A stretch of 64,000 bases of DNA from Paenibacillus sp. ACRRX (GTDB lineage: Bacteria > Bacillota > Bacilli > Paenibacillales > Paenibacillaceae), in contig NZ_JAKRNK010000006.1 in the NCBI RefSeq assembly GCF_022346885.1, forward strand, positions 248,001-312,000, written 5' to 3'. The notes under the pieces were generated by a model. That model was not told the DNA's origin, made no database searches, and saw only the letters and a list, made by a program, of their open reading frames with translations. Positions 8,656 to 17,902 of this stretch are shown one piece after another. Made by a program: the position numbers and the translations under genes. Positions within the stretch are counted from its first letter, which is position 1; each line of letters opens with the position of its first letter.

Positions 8656-8756
8656 TAAAAATTCCTCCTATATTAATTAATCTAACTGAACCGTTGATTT
8701 TAAAAGTTTGTTTAACCTTACCGGCAAAATATATTATGTTATACGACAACCTAAAA

Positions 8757-8802
8757 TAAAAGTACGTACTTTTTTGTGCTATAGGTACTTAAAAGTGCCT
8801 TT
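8757..8802. promoter_or_regulatory. HxlR-type operator candidate, site B
   Basis: The perfect palindrome AAAAGTACGTACTTTT (8757-8772) is followed by GGTACTTAAAAGTGCCTTTT (8783-8802), about 100 bases upstream of the YvgN-like gene. Its arrangement matches site A at 5483-5528. Confidence 0.55.
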
Positions 8803-8891
8803 TGCCTTTCCAAGCTTACTTCCATTCAGACCAAATTAACTTCATGAGGTACTAACAGCGCTAACCATTCGAATGAGTCTCTATAATAAGC

Positions 8892-8925
8892 AAAAAAAAC
8901 CGCTTAGCCATCCTGGCTAAACGGT
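8892..8925 (-). terminator. terminator at the end of the ECF-sigma/ABC operon
   Basis: The stem ACCGcTTAGCCA / TGGCTAAaCGGT is followed on the minus strand by seven T. It sits just after the lipoprotein stop at 8934 and ends the seven-gene operon. Confidence 0.75.
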
Positions 8926-8933
8926 CCATTATG

Positions 8934-9557
8934 CTACATCTGGATCGACTCTATCATCTCCACTACAGGCTTCTGCCACGAGTCCTTCTCATCGACTGGA
9001 GCGCTAAAGCTAATTTCAAGTAGTGCTCCATCTAATTCCGCCCAACCAAGGAGTCGATAAGTGTCACCCTTCTGGGATGGCATGATGACTTCAATGACTG
9101 CAATGTGCTTCCTATGTACGAGCATCGTCTCATTCTTCAACCATTCTAACTTTTCTCCTTCACTGTCATGTTCCAAAATCGCCTTCATCTTCAATCGTGC
9201 CTCATCGATTCCGGCATCGGTTACCGGTTGCTCTGGATCATGTCGCAGCTCGAGCTTCACTTTCTTATGTTTATAAGTATAGACAAACTTCGAGTTCGAT
9301 GTCTCATTCGATTGCAGCTCTAATCCCTGCGGGAGCTTCAGTGACATCAAATTGGAGAACACTTTGCTCATTCCTAGCTCAACAGACTCATTTACCTTAT
9401 TGATTTTTTGTTCTAGTTCCTGCTGCTCATGCTGTACAGTCAATGCGATCTCCTTGCCCACACCCGCCTCTCGCTCTTGAGTGCCTTGGAGCATACTGCA
9501 CGCAGAGATGATTGCCACTACGATCGTTAACAATGATACAGCCAGCCATTTTTTCAT
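8934..9557 (-). CDS. lipoprotein of unknown function, last gene of the ECF-sigma operon
   Basis: The 207-residue protein starts with a lipoprotein signal: MKKWLAVSLLTIVVAIISAC, with Cys at about residue 20. After it come an acidic coiled-coil-like stretch (about 35-65) and a mixed alpha/beta domain. No family was recognised. The ATG at 9557 is preferred because GGAAGG lies seven bases before it. The gene follows the solute-binding lipoprotein by 34 bases and precedes the operon terminator, so it is probably a surface accessory of the transporter. Confidence 0.7.
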   Translation of the reverse strand: MKKWLAVSLLTIVVAIISACSMLQGTQEREAGVGKEIALTVQHEQQELEQKINKVNESVELGMSKVFSNLMSLKLPQGLELQSNETSNSKFVYTYKHKKVKLELRHDPEQPVTDAGIDEARLKMKAILEHDSEGEKLEWLKNETMLVHRKHIAVIEVIMPSQKGDTYRLLGWAELDGALLEISFSAPVDEKDSWQKPVVEMIESIQM

Positions 9558-9591
9558 CACTATTCCTTCCTTATCTCTTCAAATTTTCCAA

Positions 9592-10914
9592 CTACTCATT
9601 TAAATAGATTGTCACACGATTTGCGACCAAATCCGCAACCTCTTGCGCCGATTTCTGTCCACTGAAGTAAGCTTTTGCTTCTTCTTCAATAATGGTTTGA
9701 ATCTTCGAATTATTCTGTTGCGGCGTGATTGCCTGGGCAAGCATCTGCTTGATTATACTGATGTCCGCCTTCTGAACTGAGATCGTGGATCCCATTGGCG
9801 ACTCAATAGCGCCTTTGTCCTCAAGATCCTGAAAAGTCTTCTCGTTTACTTTTTTATTGACCGAGAACCCTTGTAGACCAGGCATCATCTGGCCCTCCTC
9901 GGACAATAAGAACTTCATGAATTCCCATGCTTCCGCCTGCACATTCGAATTCCTATTCATTCCTAAGTTCTTATGCATCACGAATGTACCTCCAACCTGC
10001 TGCCCAGCAGCGAGGGGCTTATGATAGATCTTCCCTTGTTCATAGAACATCGCTGGCCCTACGAAATAATCTTCAGGTGATAAGATTAGAGAAGGTGCAA
10101 AGAAATAATCACCTGCGTTGACTTCTGCATCTGTAACTACCTTATTCGCATACATCATCTTCACCTGCTCCATCAATCCAACAAATACACTAGCATCGAA
10201 GCTCACAGGGCGCTTCTCTTCATGGACAATGCGAGTATAGTTATCAACGAACAGGTTATTCAGCATTTGCTCAGGCGGCGTATTCCCCATCGAATACGTA
10301 TGCCCGCCTGATGCCGCCAGACGAGTGCCTACCGATGTAAACTCCCCCCATGTCCATGTGCTGTCATCAAATTTCACACCGGATTGCTCTATGGCCTTTG
10401 CATCCCCCATAAGACTGTCTAAGGAAAACCACAAAGGCAGTGAATAGAGTCCGCCCCTCATCTTAGCCCCATCCAAAATGTTCATCTCATACAACGTGGA
10501 ATCAAAAGCAGGGTCCTGCTTCATCAACTCACTCAAGTTAACAAGCGCTTCTTTGTCTACGTATTTCCAGACCGGCAGACCACTCACATCCAGAGCGATC
10601 AAATCAGCTCCTTTACCGGACAATAGCTCTGTATTCGTGGTATTCACATATTTTTCGAGATCCCCTTCTTGATTGGAGCCTTCCCCTTGGCTGTATTCCT
10701 TGATTTGAATATCCACATCGGGATGTTTCTCTTCATACCGCTTCTCTGCCTGGGAATACACAGGGTCCTTTTGGAATACGGATAAGACAACCATTTTCTT
10801 GCCGTCTTGTCCTTCCTGTCCTTCTTCCTTCACCTTACTGGACTGTCCACCAGTACATGCGGTCAATGCCATCGTTAATCCAACGATTAAACTGAGTACA
10901 CCTCTTTTTTTCAT
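9592..10914 (-). CDS. ABC transporter solute-binding lipoprotein (family 1, sugar type)
   Basis: The extracellular solute-binding protein has 440 residues from the start used here. A lipoprotein signal (MKKRGVLSLIVGLTMALTAC) is followed by the family-1 fold, including a KRYEEKHPDVDIQIKEYSQG motif, a PLWFSLDSL hinge segment and a C-terminal AQAITPQQ helix. It would deliver a ligand, often an oligosaccharide, to the two permeases encoded upstream. The start at 10914 has GAGAGG six bases before it; the longer frame to 10965 would lack a signal peptide. The ligand is unknown. The ECF-sigma context suggests an envelope-stress or cell-wall-related substrate, which is inference. Confidence 0.85.
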   Translation of the reverse strand: MKKRGVLSLIVGLTMALTACTGGQSSKVKEEGQEGQDGKKMVVLSVFQKDPVYSQAEKRYEEKHPDVDIQIKEYSQGEGSNQEGDLEKYVNTTNTELLSGKGADLIALDVSGLPVWKYVDKEALVNLSELMKQDPAFDSTLYEMNILDGAKMRGGLYSLPLWFSLDSLMGDAKAIEQSGVKFDDSTWTWGEFTSVGTRLAASGGHTYSMGNTPPEQMLNNLFVDNYTRIVHEEKRPVSFDASVFVGLMEQVKMMYANKVVTDAEVNAGDYFFAPSLILSPEDYFVGPAMFYEQGKIYHKPLAAGQQVGGTFVMHKNLGMNRNSNVQAEAWEFMKFLLSEEGQMMPGLQGFSVNKKVNEKTFQDLEDKGAIESPMGSTISVQKADISIIKQMLAQAITPQQNNSKIQTIIEEEAKAYFSGQKSAQEVADLVANRVTIYLNE

Positions 10915-10964
10915 CGTTAACCTCTCCTCTCCATTCTCCATGCGATCGATGCGGCTCATGCGCA

Positions 10965-12128
10965 TTAGAAGACTCTAACGCGTTGGCCTTCTGTAAGCGG
11001 CTCGCTGCTTTCCACAATGATGCTATCTTTCATGTAAACTCCTTGTAACACCATCGTTTCTTGACCATTCGTTCCCCCTAATTGGACGGGGGACTTCCGA
11101 ACGACGTAAGTATTGCCTAACGGCCCTTTACGCTCTTCGATGACTAGCACATACTTGTCTTTCCCCTGTTGATGTATCGCTTGGTTCGATATGAGCATGC
11201 CACCTGCGGGCTTCTCCGATTGTGTCAGTTCTACGCTTACGAGTTCATTCGCTTGAACATTTGGATGTTGGACCTTCACCACGACCCGTTGACTTGAAAC
11301 CGTCTGAGACCCCCCACTTCCTGATCCCTCTTGTAAGGCAGTACCTGTTCCTGGCCCCGCCACCTGACGAATATCGGTAATGATCCCTTCAATCGGGACT
11401 TTTGCCCCTTTATGTTCAACTTGAACGTTCAACTTCTCCTCCGTCCGCAGTTTTAGGCCCATCGTATCCGGAATGACCATTTCAAATTGATAGCCTTGCT
11501 GCCTACTCGCTAAGCTGATATCAGGACCTCCGCTCCCAGAAGGCAGTAGTTCCGTGGCAAGTATCTGGGTCACAACGCCGTCAAATGGCGCGATGATGCG
11601 TCTACGTTCACTCTCCTCTGACTGCATCGTGTTCACTTTTCGCTCCTGGACTCCCAAGGCGATTTGGGCGCGTTCTAACTCCCGGTTCGTGCGGCGAGCC
11701 TGCATCTCGTCGTTATTTTGCATGGCTTCAATATAAGCATCATGCAAGTCAACGAGTGCAAGCCGCTGCTGTGCAATGTCCGCCTGAACGTCAAGAATAG
11801 CCTGTGCAGCTGCAGAATTTTTATATGTGATTAGCGTCTGGCCCTTAGCTACACGATCCCCTTCTTTCACATAAATCTTCTGAGTAGACCATTCTGCCGT
11901 ATTCGATAAATTGATCTGTTGCCGAGGCAGCAGCCGAGCAGTACCACGCCACTCAGTTACTAACACGCCTTGCCTCCCTACCTCTGTTTGTACCTTCGGT
12001 AGATTTATCGTCAGCAAAGTATTGCTCGATAGGGTAAGGAAAAGAAGCAAGCCGCTGAATACCCCGGTGAACCACACTATTTTTCGTTTTTTTCTAGCAT
12101 CCAGCGCTTCTGGGAACTCTGTAGCCAT
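10965..12128 (-). CDS. HlyD/RND-type membrane fusion (adaptor) protein
   Basis: This adaptor has 387 residues. After a short cytoplasmic leader and one membrane segment (about residues 15-37), a lipoyl/barrel-sandwich half (YVKEGDRVAKGQTLITY) leads into a coiled coil (about 110-165). The returning lipoyl half (RRIIAPFDGVVTQI) and beta-barrel domains follow (PDTMGLKLR, QANELVSVELTQSEKP). Such adaptors normally pair with exporters, yet here it lies between importer-type permeases and a binding protein. The start at 12128 is set by GAGAGGAGGGTTAGG and by the end of the upstream permease at 12148. The pairing is unusual. Confidence 0.8.
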   Translation of the reverse strand: MATEFPEALDARKKRKIVWFTGVFSGLLLFLTLSSNTLLTINLPKVQTEVGRQGVLVTEWRGTARLLPRQQINLSNTAEWSTQKIYVKEGDRVAKGQTLITYKNSAAAQAILDVQADIAQQRLALVDLHDAYIEAMQNNDEMQARRTNRELERAQIALGVQERKVNTMQSEESERRRIIAPFDGVVTQILATELLPSGSGGPDISLASRQQGYQFEMVIPDTMGLKLRTEEKLNVQVEHKGAKVPIEGIITDIRQVAGPGTGTALQEGSGSGGSQTVSSQRVVVKVQHPNVQANELVSVELTQSEKPAGGMLISNQAIHQQGKDKYVLVIEERKGPLGNTYVVRKSPVQLGGTNGQETMVLQGVYMKDSIIVESSEPLTEGQRVRVF

Positions 12129-12147
12129 CCTAACCCTCCTCTCATAG

Positions 12148-13026
12148 CTACCCTTTAATCCCCGACATTTGAACACCTTCGATAAAATAAGACTCCGCAT
12201 ATAAGAACAGCAGAACCATCGGTGTCATATAAATCAGCGATGCAGCAAAACCAATGCCTTGGGCTTCCTTATGGATTCTGGATAAATAGAGCGATAATGG
12301 CTGCTTAAAGGCATCCTCCAAGAAGATCAAAGGCTGCTCGACCATATTCCAATGTTCAACGAACAACAACACGATTAACGCCGCAATTCCCGGCTTCATC
12401 AAAGGCAGCATAATTCGAAAAAAAATGTAGTAATGTCCAGCGCCATCCATCTGCGCTGCTTCAACCAACGCATAGGGAATCGAGAGCATAAATTGTCTCA
12501 GCATAAACACACCGAATGCCGCGAATATTCCTGGCAAAATAATCGCGCTTGCTGTATTCATCAACCCCAACTTATCAGCAATAATATAATTCGGAACCAG
12601 GGTCACTTGAAAAGGCATCAGCATCGTCATCAGATACACCCGAAACCAGCCTTCTCTCCCCTTGAACCGAAGCTTGGCAAAAGCATACGCTGCCAGTGCA
12701 CTTACAACCGTCTGTCCCGCAATGATCGCCATGACCATCGTGACGGAATTCCAGAACATGAATAAATACGTCGGCGTCTCTAACAGGACTTTTCCGTACT
12801 GTTCGAAGGACAGCCAATCCGGGATGAGCTTCAGATTTACGAATGCAGCAGTCTCCCCTTGCGTAACGACTGGCATTTTACCCACCAGACCGTAATTGCT
12901 GCGAATTTCATGCTCCGTCATAAAAGAATTTGTGAATGTAATCACAATAGGTATTAGCATCAGAAGCCCGATGCATGCCATCACCAGGGTGACAAATAGG
13001 TTCCGAATGAAACCCTTCTTCTTCAT
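12148..13026 (-). CDS. carbohydrate ABC transporter permease (MalG-like)
   Basis: The 292-residue inner-membrane permease has six predicted membrane segments and the EAA cytoplasmic loop (EAAQMDGAGHYYIFFRIMLP, about residues 193-212) that docks to an ABC ATPase. It has the CUT1-family length. It follows the partner permease by 13 bases. No ATPase is encoded in the operon, so a shared one such as MsmX would have to energise it. Confidence 0.85.
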   Translation of the reverse strand: MKKKGFIRNLFVTLVMACIGLLMLIPIVITFTNSFMTEHEIRSNYGLVGKMPVVTQGETAAFVNLKLIPDWLSFEQYGKVLLETPTYLFMFWNSVTMVMAIIAGQTVVSALAAYAFAKLRFKGREGWFRVYLMTMLMPFQVTLVPNYIIADKLGLMNTASAIILPGIFAAFGVFMLRQFMLSIPYALVEAAQMDGAGHYYIFFRIMLPLMKPGIAALIVLLFVEHWNMVEQPLIFLEDAFKQPLSLYLSRIHKEAQGIGFAASLIYMTPMVLLFLYAESYFIEGVQMSGIKG

Positions 13027-13039
13027 TCTACCTCCCGTA

Positions 13040-13912
13040 TCATTCCATAAATTGTGTATATCGCTTTTCTAATCGAAGCAGCATTGTTACGATAATAAAG
13101 ATAACGATTACCATCATTGCCGCAGCTGCAGACAGCTTCTGCACATCCATCGCGAAGAACATATTGTTCATATAATGTTGAAGTGTATAGATGCTGTCAT
13201 GCGGGTAGTCTCCTGCGATTAGGTACGTTTCTCGGAAAATTTTGAATGTATTCATAATCGACATCAGGATGACGAAGACCATCGTTGGCGTTAAATAGAC
13301 GAGTGTAATCCCGTAACATTGGCGCCACTTGCCCGCCCCCTCCAAATCAGCCGTCTCATAGTAATCCCGCGGAATGCTTTGCAGCCCTGCAAGGAATAAA
13401 ATGATGTTGTAGCCGATATGCTTCCATAGGTAAAAAATAGTGATCACACTTCTTGCCCAGACCGATTTCATCCAATCTACTTGTTCAAGCCCGGCAGCAT
13501 ACAGCCAAGCATTAAGTGATCCATTCCAATCAAAAAGCACTTGCCACACCATCACGATGGATGCCACCGGTACGACCAGTGGCAGGACATAAGCCATCCT
13601 TAGAAATTGCCGCAAATAGAGATTCCTGTTCAGTACGAGTGCGATACCTAGTGACAAAAGAAGCATTAGAGGGACATTCACGGTCGTGAACCAGAACGTA
13701 TTCGAGGCGGCTTTGCGAAAAGAATCACTGCTTAGCAGCTCCTGATAATTCGAGAGTCCAACAAATGAACCGCCAACCGTTCGGTCCAACACGGAGTAGA
13801 CAAGTCCCATTCCAAACGGAATGAGATAGAATAGAGCAAAACCGATCGCACTTGGCAGCAAGAATGTTACAGCAACTAGCCCTTCTCTTCGGCGGAGAAA
13901 ATTCCGCTTCAT
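13040..13912 (-). CDS. carbohydrate ABC transporter permease (MalF-like)
   Basis: The 290-residue permease has six membrane segments, beginning with FLLPSAIGFALFYLIPFGMG, and an EAA-type loop (YETADLEGAGKWRQCYGITL, about residues 181-200). It is the first of the permease pair in transcription order. Its ATG overlaps the stop of the probable anti-sigma gene by four bases (ATGA), so translation is coupled. The substrate is unknown. Confidence 0.85.
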   Translation of the reverse strand: MKRNFLRRREGLVAVTFLLPSAIGFALFYLIPFGMGLVYSVLDRTVGGSFVGLSNYQELLSSDSFRKAASNTFWFTTVNVPLMLLLSLGIALVLNRNLYLRQFLRMAYVLPLVVPVASIVMVWQVLFDWNGSLNAWLYAAGLEQVDWMKSVWARSVITIFYLWKHIGYNIILFLAGLQSIPRDYYETADLEGAGKWRQCYGITLVYLTPTMVFVILMSIMNTFKIFRETYLIAGDYPHDSIYTLQHYMNNMFFAMDVQKLSAAAAMMVIVIFIIVTMLLRLEKRYTQFME

Positions 13913-14733
13913 GACTCCTCCGAATCATAAAATGCAACACTTATATTACCTTCTTGAAGGTTTACTTGGAACATCGCCCTGCCATCCGCTGCACGTTTGT
14001 AAATGACGATAGATTGATCTATTCCTTGTGCTTCATTCGCATGGCCGACTGCCACTTCCGGCTGATAACCATCGATTCGAAGATCCAGTTGTTTCAAGAA
14101 TACATTCGCCATCGCGATCGTTTCCGATGGTTGTAATTTCGAAGGAAGCGGGGCTGATGGCTTTGTACCTATTGCTTGAACAAAATGTAACTGCCCTGTT
14201 TCCGCATCGACATTGGCTACAACCTCTTGATGCGGCTCTTCGAATGTCTTTCCTTTCTCCATCAATATGAGATTCAATTGATGAATCCGCTTACCTCCAT
14301 TGATCCCCTTGGTAATTTGTGCGCTTGCAATGTCGAAGTCCTTCGTCTCAGGAAATCCACGATTAATGCGAGCAAGCAAGTCTTGTGCCGTCTTATGCTT
14401 GCTAATCTCATCCGCATATAGATTGGTCGTGACATAATCCGAATCCTCATCTTTGGTGACGAAGCTGCGCACATCCTCCGTTCCGGTTAGATTGAGCAAG
14501 GCACGAATCTGTGCCGCTACGGCAGGCGCGGTATGAATGACAACGGGTGTGAGAAGGATAACCGCAAGTACACATGCCACCATGCGAACTTTTACAGTTG
14601 ATTTTGCTTTATTTTTTTCATTGCGATACCGTGCGTAAGAAGCTTCTAGAATGCGCTTTTGCATTTCCGATGGAGTTTCCATTGCCTCCGCACAATCCTG
14701 TAGCTTATCGCGCAGCTGTTGTTCAATGGACAT
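13909..14733 (-). CDS. probable membrane anti-sigma factor
   Basis: The 274-residue protein has a cytoplasmic N-terminal region of about 55 residues (MSIEQQLRDKLQD...), one membrane segment (VRMVACVLAVILLTPVVI) and an extracellular domain with PepSY/YcnI-like strands. It begins inside the end of the ECF sigma gene (11-base overlap). A single-span protein translated with an ECF sigma factor is the usual anti-sigma arrangement. There is no zinc-binding HxxxCxxC motif, so it is not a classical ZAS protein. AAAGGAGC precedes the ATG at 14733; a frame back to 14799 is less likely. Confidence 0.7.
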   Translation of the reverse strand: MSIEQQLRDKLQDCAEAMETPSEMQKRILEASYARYRNEKNKAKSTVKVRMVACVLAVILLTPVVIHTAPAVAAQIRALLNLTGTEDVRSFVTKDEDSDYVTTNLYADEISKHKTAQDLLARINRGFPETKDFDIASAQITKGINGGKRIHQLNLILMEKGKTFEEPHQEVVANVDAETGQLHFVQAIGTKPSAPLPSKLQPSETIAMANVFLKQLDLRIDGYQPEVAVGHANEAQGIDQSIVIYKRAADGRAMFQVNLQEGNISVAFYDSEES

Positions 14734-15298
14734 ATAGTTCTTGCTCCTTTGCTGATTCAAAGTATGGGCTAATCTTGCGAAGCTTCCCCAGTGCAGCATG
14801 ATGTCTGGATTTGACCGTGCCTACGGGAATGCCCAACAATTCAGCCATTTCATCGAAGGTATATTCGTGATAATAGCGCAGAATGATTACCGTACTGAGT
14901 TTGTAGGATAACTGATGAACGATGGTCAGCATCTCCTGATGCGTCTCGGACTCCAGAACCTCACGATCCGAGAACATATGCTCTTCTACCTCCAAGAGCC
15001 GCTTCTTCTCGAAGATGCGGAATCTCCTCCAGCTTTTGGTTCGCCACTTCTGTATTTGCTTCAGCGCGATGCCATGCATCCAAAATCGAAAGGGACGATT
15101 CGCATCGTAATTGTCGATCGAGCGCCACAGCTGAAAATAAATTTCGTTTATAACATCTTCTATTTCATTTTTTTCCGTCATCAGAAAGACAACGGAGCGG
15201 TAGATTTCGGGGAATGACCATTCATAGATCACCTGAAACGCAGACGAATCCCCATCCTTCATCCGTCCAATCCAATACTCAATATCAATATCTTTCAT
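14723..15298 (-). CDS. ECF-subfamily RNA polymerase sigma factor
   Basis: The 191-residue protein has a sigma-70 region 2 (residues about 25-90, with IEDVINEIYFQLWRSIDNYD) and a region 4 helix-turn-helix (about 128-175, with YTFDEMAELLGIPVGTVKSR). It heads an operon containing its probable anti-sigma, two permeases, an adaptor and two lipoproteins. It is therefore likely to control this transport operon, probably by autoregulation. Upstream, a GAACC (15356-15360 on the complement) followed by CGTG resembles an ECF promoter, but the spacing is short and the call is weak. A GGAGG site precedes the start. Confidence 0.88.
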   Translation of the reverse strand: MKDIDIEYWIGRMKDGDSSAFQVIYEWSFPEIYRSVVFLMTEKNEIEDVINEIYFQLWRSIDNYDANRPFRFWMHGIALKQIQKWRTKSWRRFRIFEKKRLLEVEEHMFSDREVLESETHQEMLTIVHQLSYKLSTVIILRYYHEYTFDEMAELLGIPVGTVKSRHHAALGKLRKISPYFESAKEQELYVH

Positions 15299-15801
15299 GA
15301 AAAAAGGGCCCTCCTAAGTAAGCTTACACTCTATATTGCCACGATCATTCGAAAAGGTTCGATAAATGCCCTAAAAAATTTAGGATAAATCATTTCGTTT
15401 GGATGCAAATCACTTTTACTTCATCAAACTGAGCACATATCTATATATCAAAAGTACATACATTTATCGATTTTTAAAATAGCGCGTCATAGCTTTTTTA
15501 GCTTTTGCCAGACTAGATAGCCTAGCTACCTGCCAATTAGAAGCCTGCTTGCTATGATGTTAAATAATTATAGTGTTATGTAAGATAACCGTTAGTTCTT
15601 CGGATTCCAGCGGACTGATAATTTGGCAAAATACACACCATATATACTTCAAGCAACCACGCTCTCTGAAATAACACGTCCATAGTTAAGATCTTGTACC
15701 CCCAAAACAAAAAAAGCCACTAAAATAGCGACTTTGATTGGGATGATATTGTTGTCCCCCGACATATTTATTATTTTGGTTCTAAAACGTTAGTCGTTCA
15801 T
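15299..15801. other. intergenic region between sigma operon and siderophore operon
   Basis: No gene was seen. The right part of the sigma promoter region lies at 15300-15400. A sequence resembling the dispersed operator motif (AAAAGTACATACATTT near 15450) is only a partial match. The siderophore-operon terminator is at 15707-15735. Confidence 0.5.
15707..15735 (-). terminator. rho-independent terminator of the siderophore operon
   Basis: On the minus strand AAAGTCGCTA pairs with TAGTGGCTTT using two G-U wobbles, and a run of seven T follows. It lies about 70 bases after the ferredoxin-NADP reductase stop. Confidence 0.7.
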
Positions 15802-16863
15802 TCAGCTGCAATCCTCTACTAGTTCGAGCGCCCTGTTCATCTCGTCAAACTTGCTGTTATTCGAGGAAACCTGAGCTCTTGTAGGCGCATTCGGCTCAAT
15901 ATACAGCTTGGCACTATTTACGGCTAAAGCTGCGTCCGTGAAAGCTCCAGCAATAAGATACAACTTACTGCCGTAATTTGCCGTATCTCCAGCCACAAAC
16001 ACACCGGGAAGATTGGTTGCCAGTTTCTCATCCGCTTTAAAATTCCAATCCTCTCTCGCTAGCCCCCAATTCAGCATAGGACCGAGATCACCGCGCAAGC
16101 CATGATTAATTAAGACGGCGTCCACCGCGAGACGCTTCAGCCCCGTTTCCTTTGTCCATTCCCCGTCCTCATTTAATGGTGCAATCGAAACAGCATCAAG
16201 CCGCTTGCCATTCCCGTATAAATCCGTAATAACATATGGCGTAAGCACTTGAACGTTTGATGCCTTCATCTGTTTCACATTCTGCTCCAGCCCGCCGAAG
16301 TGTTCCCGTCGGTGTACGAGCGTCACCGATGCTGCGATTTCCACTAGTGCATTAGCCCAATCGATAGCCGAATCCCCACCTCCAGAGATGAGTACTCTCT
16401 TATCGCGAAAGCTTGCCAATTCCGTGACGGTATAATGGAGATTTGTCTTTTCGTAATTCTCTGCTCCAGGCAGGTCAAGCCTAGCAAGCTTCAGCGCACC
16501 ATGGCCTACTGCCAAAATCAGCGTCCGGCTCCAGTGCTGCTCTCCGGTTGCAGACGTTATGAGCATCGTACCATCAGCCATTCTCTCCAGCCCGGTAATT
16601 TGTTGACCCAACACAATAGTTGGATCAAATGTTTGAGCCTGTCGGGTCATGACCTGGGTCAGTTGCGCGGCGCGAACGGGTGCCAGGCCGCCGACATCCC
16701 AGACGATCTTCTCGGGGTACATCAACGTCCTTCCCCCAAGTTCCTCTCTCGCCTCGATCAACTTCGTCTTCATATCGCGCATTCCGCTGTAAAAGGCAGC
16801 ATATAGACCCGCCGGTCCTCCACCAATGATGGTAACGTCATAAAGATCTAGTTTCTTCGCCAT
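15802..16863 (-). CDS. NAD(P)/FAD ferredoxin-NADP reductase (YumC/TrxB-like)
   Basis: This flavoprotein has 353 residues from the start used here. It has an N-terminal FAD motif (IIGGGPAGLYAAFYSG, about residues 11-26), an NADPH-binding GGGDSAIDWA motif (about 158-167) and a C-terminal VFVAGDTANYG FAD motif. It lacks the redox CxxC of thioredoxin reductase and fits type-2 ferredoxin/flavodoxin-NADP reductases. In this operon it probably supplies electrons for reducing siderophore iron. GAGGAGGGAAAG precedes the ATG at 16863. It follows the FecCD permease by about 40 bases. Confidence 0.82.
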   Translation of the reverse strand: MAKKLDLYDVTIIGGGPAGLYAAFYSGMRDMKTKLIEAREELGGRTLMYPEKIVWDVGGLAPVRAAQLTQVMTRQAQTFDPTIVLGQQITGLERMADGTMLITSATGEQHWSRTLILAVGHGALKLARLDLPGAENYEKTNLHYTVTELASFRDKRVLISGGGDSAIDWANALVEIAASVTLVHRREHFGGLEQNVKQMKASNVQVLTPYVITDLYGNGKRLDAVSIAPLNEDGEWTKETGLKRLAVDAVLINHGLRGDLGPMLNWGLAREDWNFKADEKLATNLPGVFVAGDTANYGSKLYLIAGAFTDAALAVNSAKLYIEPNAPTRAQVSSNNSKFDEMNRALELVEDCS

Positions 16864-16903
16864 TCTTTCCCTCCTCTGTTCCTGATCTCCCCTGCAAGTT
16901 GAG

Positions 16904-17902
16904 CTAAGTCTTCTTGCGTTTAAATAACAAATACATGAAGAAAGGAGCACCAATGCCTGCTGTGAATACACCTGCTGGAATATCCAGCGGCTGAAAAAGC
17001 ATTCTTCCCGCCAAATCCGCCAGCAGTAGAATGATTGCACCTATAAACGCGGATACCGGGATAATGATCTTGTAAGAATTACCGACAATCCTCCTGGCGA
17101 TATGCGGTGCCATCAATCCTATGAACGAAATCGTACCGGCTACGCCAACCGCAGCGCCGGCAAGCGCAACGCTATAAAATAAGAGAATCATCCGACTAAG
17201 CTGAATCCTGCTTCCAAGCCCACGAGCGACATCTTCGCCCAAGGATTGCACATTTAATTCTTTCGCCAGCAGCAGTGACAAAGGAATGAACACCGCTACC
17301 CACGGCCAGAGCATCTCGACATAGCTCCAATTGGTACCATATATGCTCCCCGTCATCCAATTAAGCACTTGAGCGGCCAGATACGCCGGCCCGCTAATAA
17401 GCAGGAACGTGGTGAGCGCCCCCATTGCGGTAGAAATGCCAATGCCGATCAGCACCAACCGGAACGGCGACACACCTTTTTTCCAAGCTAATACATAATT
17501 GATAGTAGCCGTAACCAATGCACCGCCGATAGCAATGAACGGTACCCAGTGAATGCTGTAGCCCGTCACGAAAGTCATGAAGGCAACCACAGCTACCGAT
17601 GCTCCTCCGGTTATACCCAGCAGATCAGGCGAAGCGAGCGGATTACGAATAACGCCCTGCAATAATGCACCGGCTGCTGCTAATGCTGCACCAATGAGAA
17701 TAGCCGCTACTATTCGAGGCAGACGGAACTGCATAATGATCAGGTTGCTGGCTTCCATATTTCGGCCGGCAAGAGAAGCAAACACCTCCTCTAGAGGAAC
17801 GCCAACGCCCCCAAGCGATAAACTAACAAGCGACAAGGCGACAACGATAAAAGATAAAGCGATAAACATGAATGTATATTTCGCTGTATGCGGATTAAGC
17901 AT
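16904..17902 (-). CDS. FecCD-family iron-siderophore ABC permease (FeuC-like)
   Basis: The 332-residue permease has the nine to ten membrane segments of the FecCD family. Signatures include RLPRIVAAILIGAALAAAGA, LLQGVIRNPLASPDLLGI and ISFIGLMAPHIARRIVG. It moves ferric siderophore inward together with the adjacent permease. The ATG at 17902 follows AGGAGGAAACAAC and overlaps the end of the upstream permease, so the two are translationally coupled. No ATPase is encoded here; a shared one such as YusV-type would be required. Confidence 0.88.
   Translation of the reverse strand: MLNPHTAKYTFMFIALSFIVVALSLVSLSLGGVGVPLEEVFASLAGRNMEASNLIIMQFRLPRIVAAILIGAALAAAGALLQGVIRNPLASPDLLGITGGASVAVVAFMTFVTGYSIHWVPFIAIGGALVTATINYVLAWKKGVSPFRLVLIGIGISTAMGALTTFLLISGPAYLAAQVLNWMTGSIYGTNWSYVEMLWPWVAVFIPLSLLLAKELNVQSLGEDVARGLGSRIQLSRMILLFYSVALAGAAVGVAGTISFIGLMAPHIARRIVGNSYKIIIPVSAFIGAIILLLADLAGRMLFQPLDIPAGVFTAGIGAPFFMYLLFKRKKT

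Noticed and set aside
10478-10672. Plus-strand frame opposite the solute-binding protein
   Set aside because: No ribosome binding site; it lies entirely within a clear coding sequence on the other strand.
12433-12895. Several overlapping frames opposite the MalG-like permease
   Set aside because: They are shadows of a well-supported permease with full family motifs.
15441-15466. Sequence resembling the dispersed HxlR-type operator
   Set aside because: Only the palindrome core partly matches and the downstream half is absent; no matching gene function follows.
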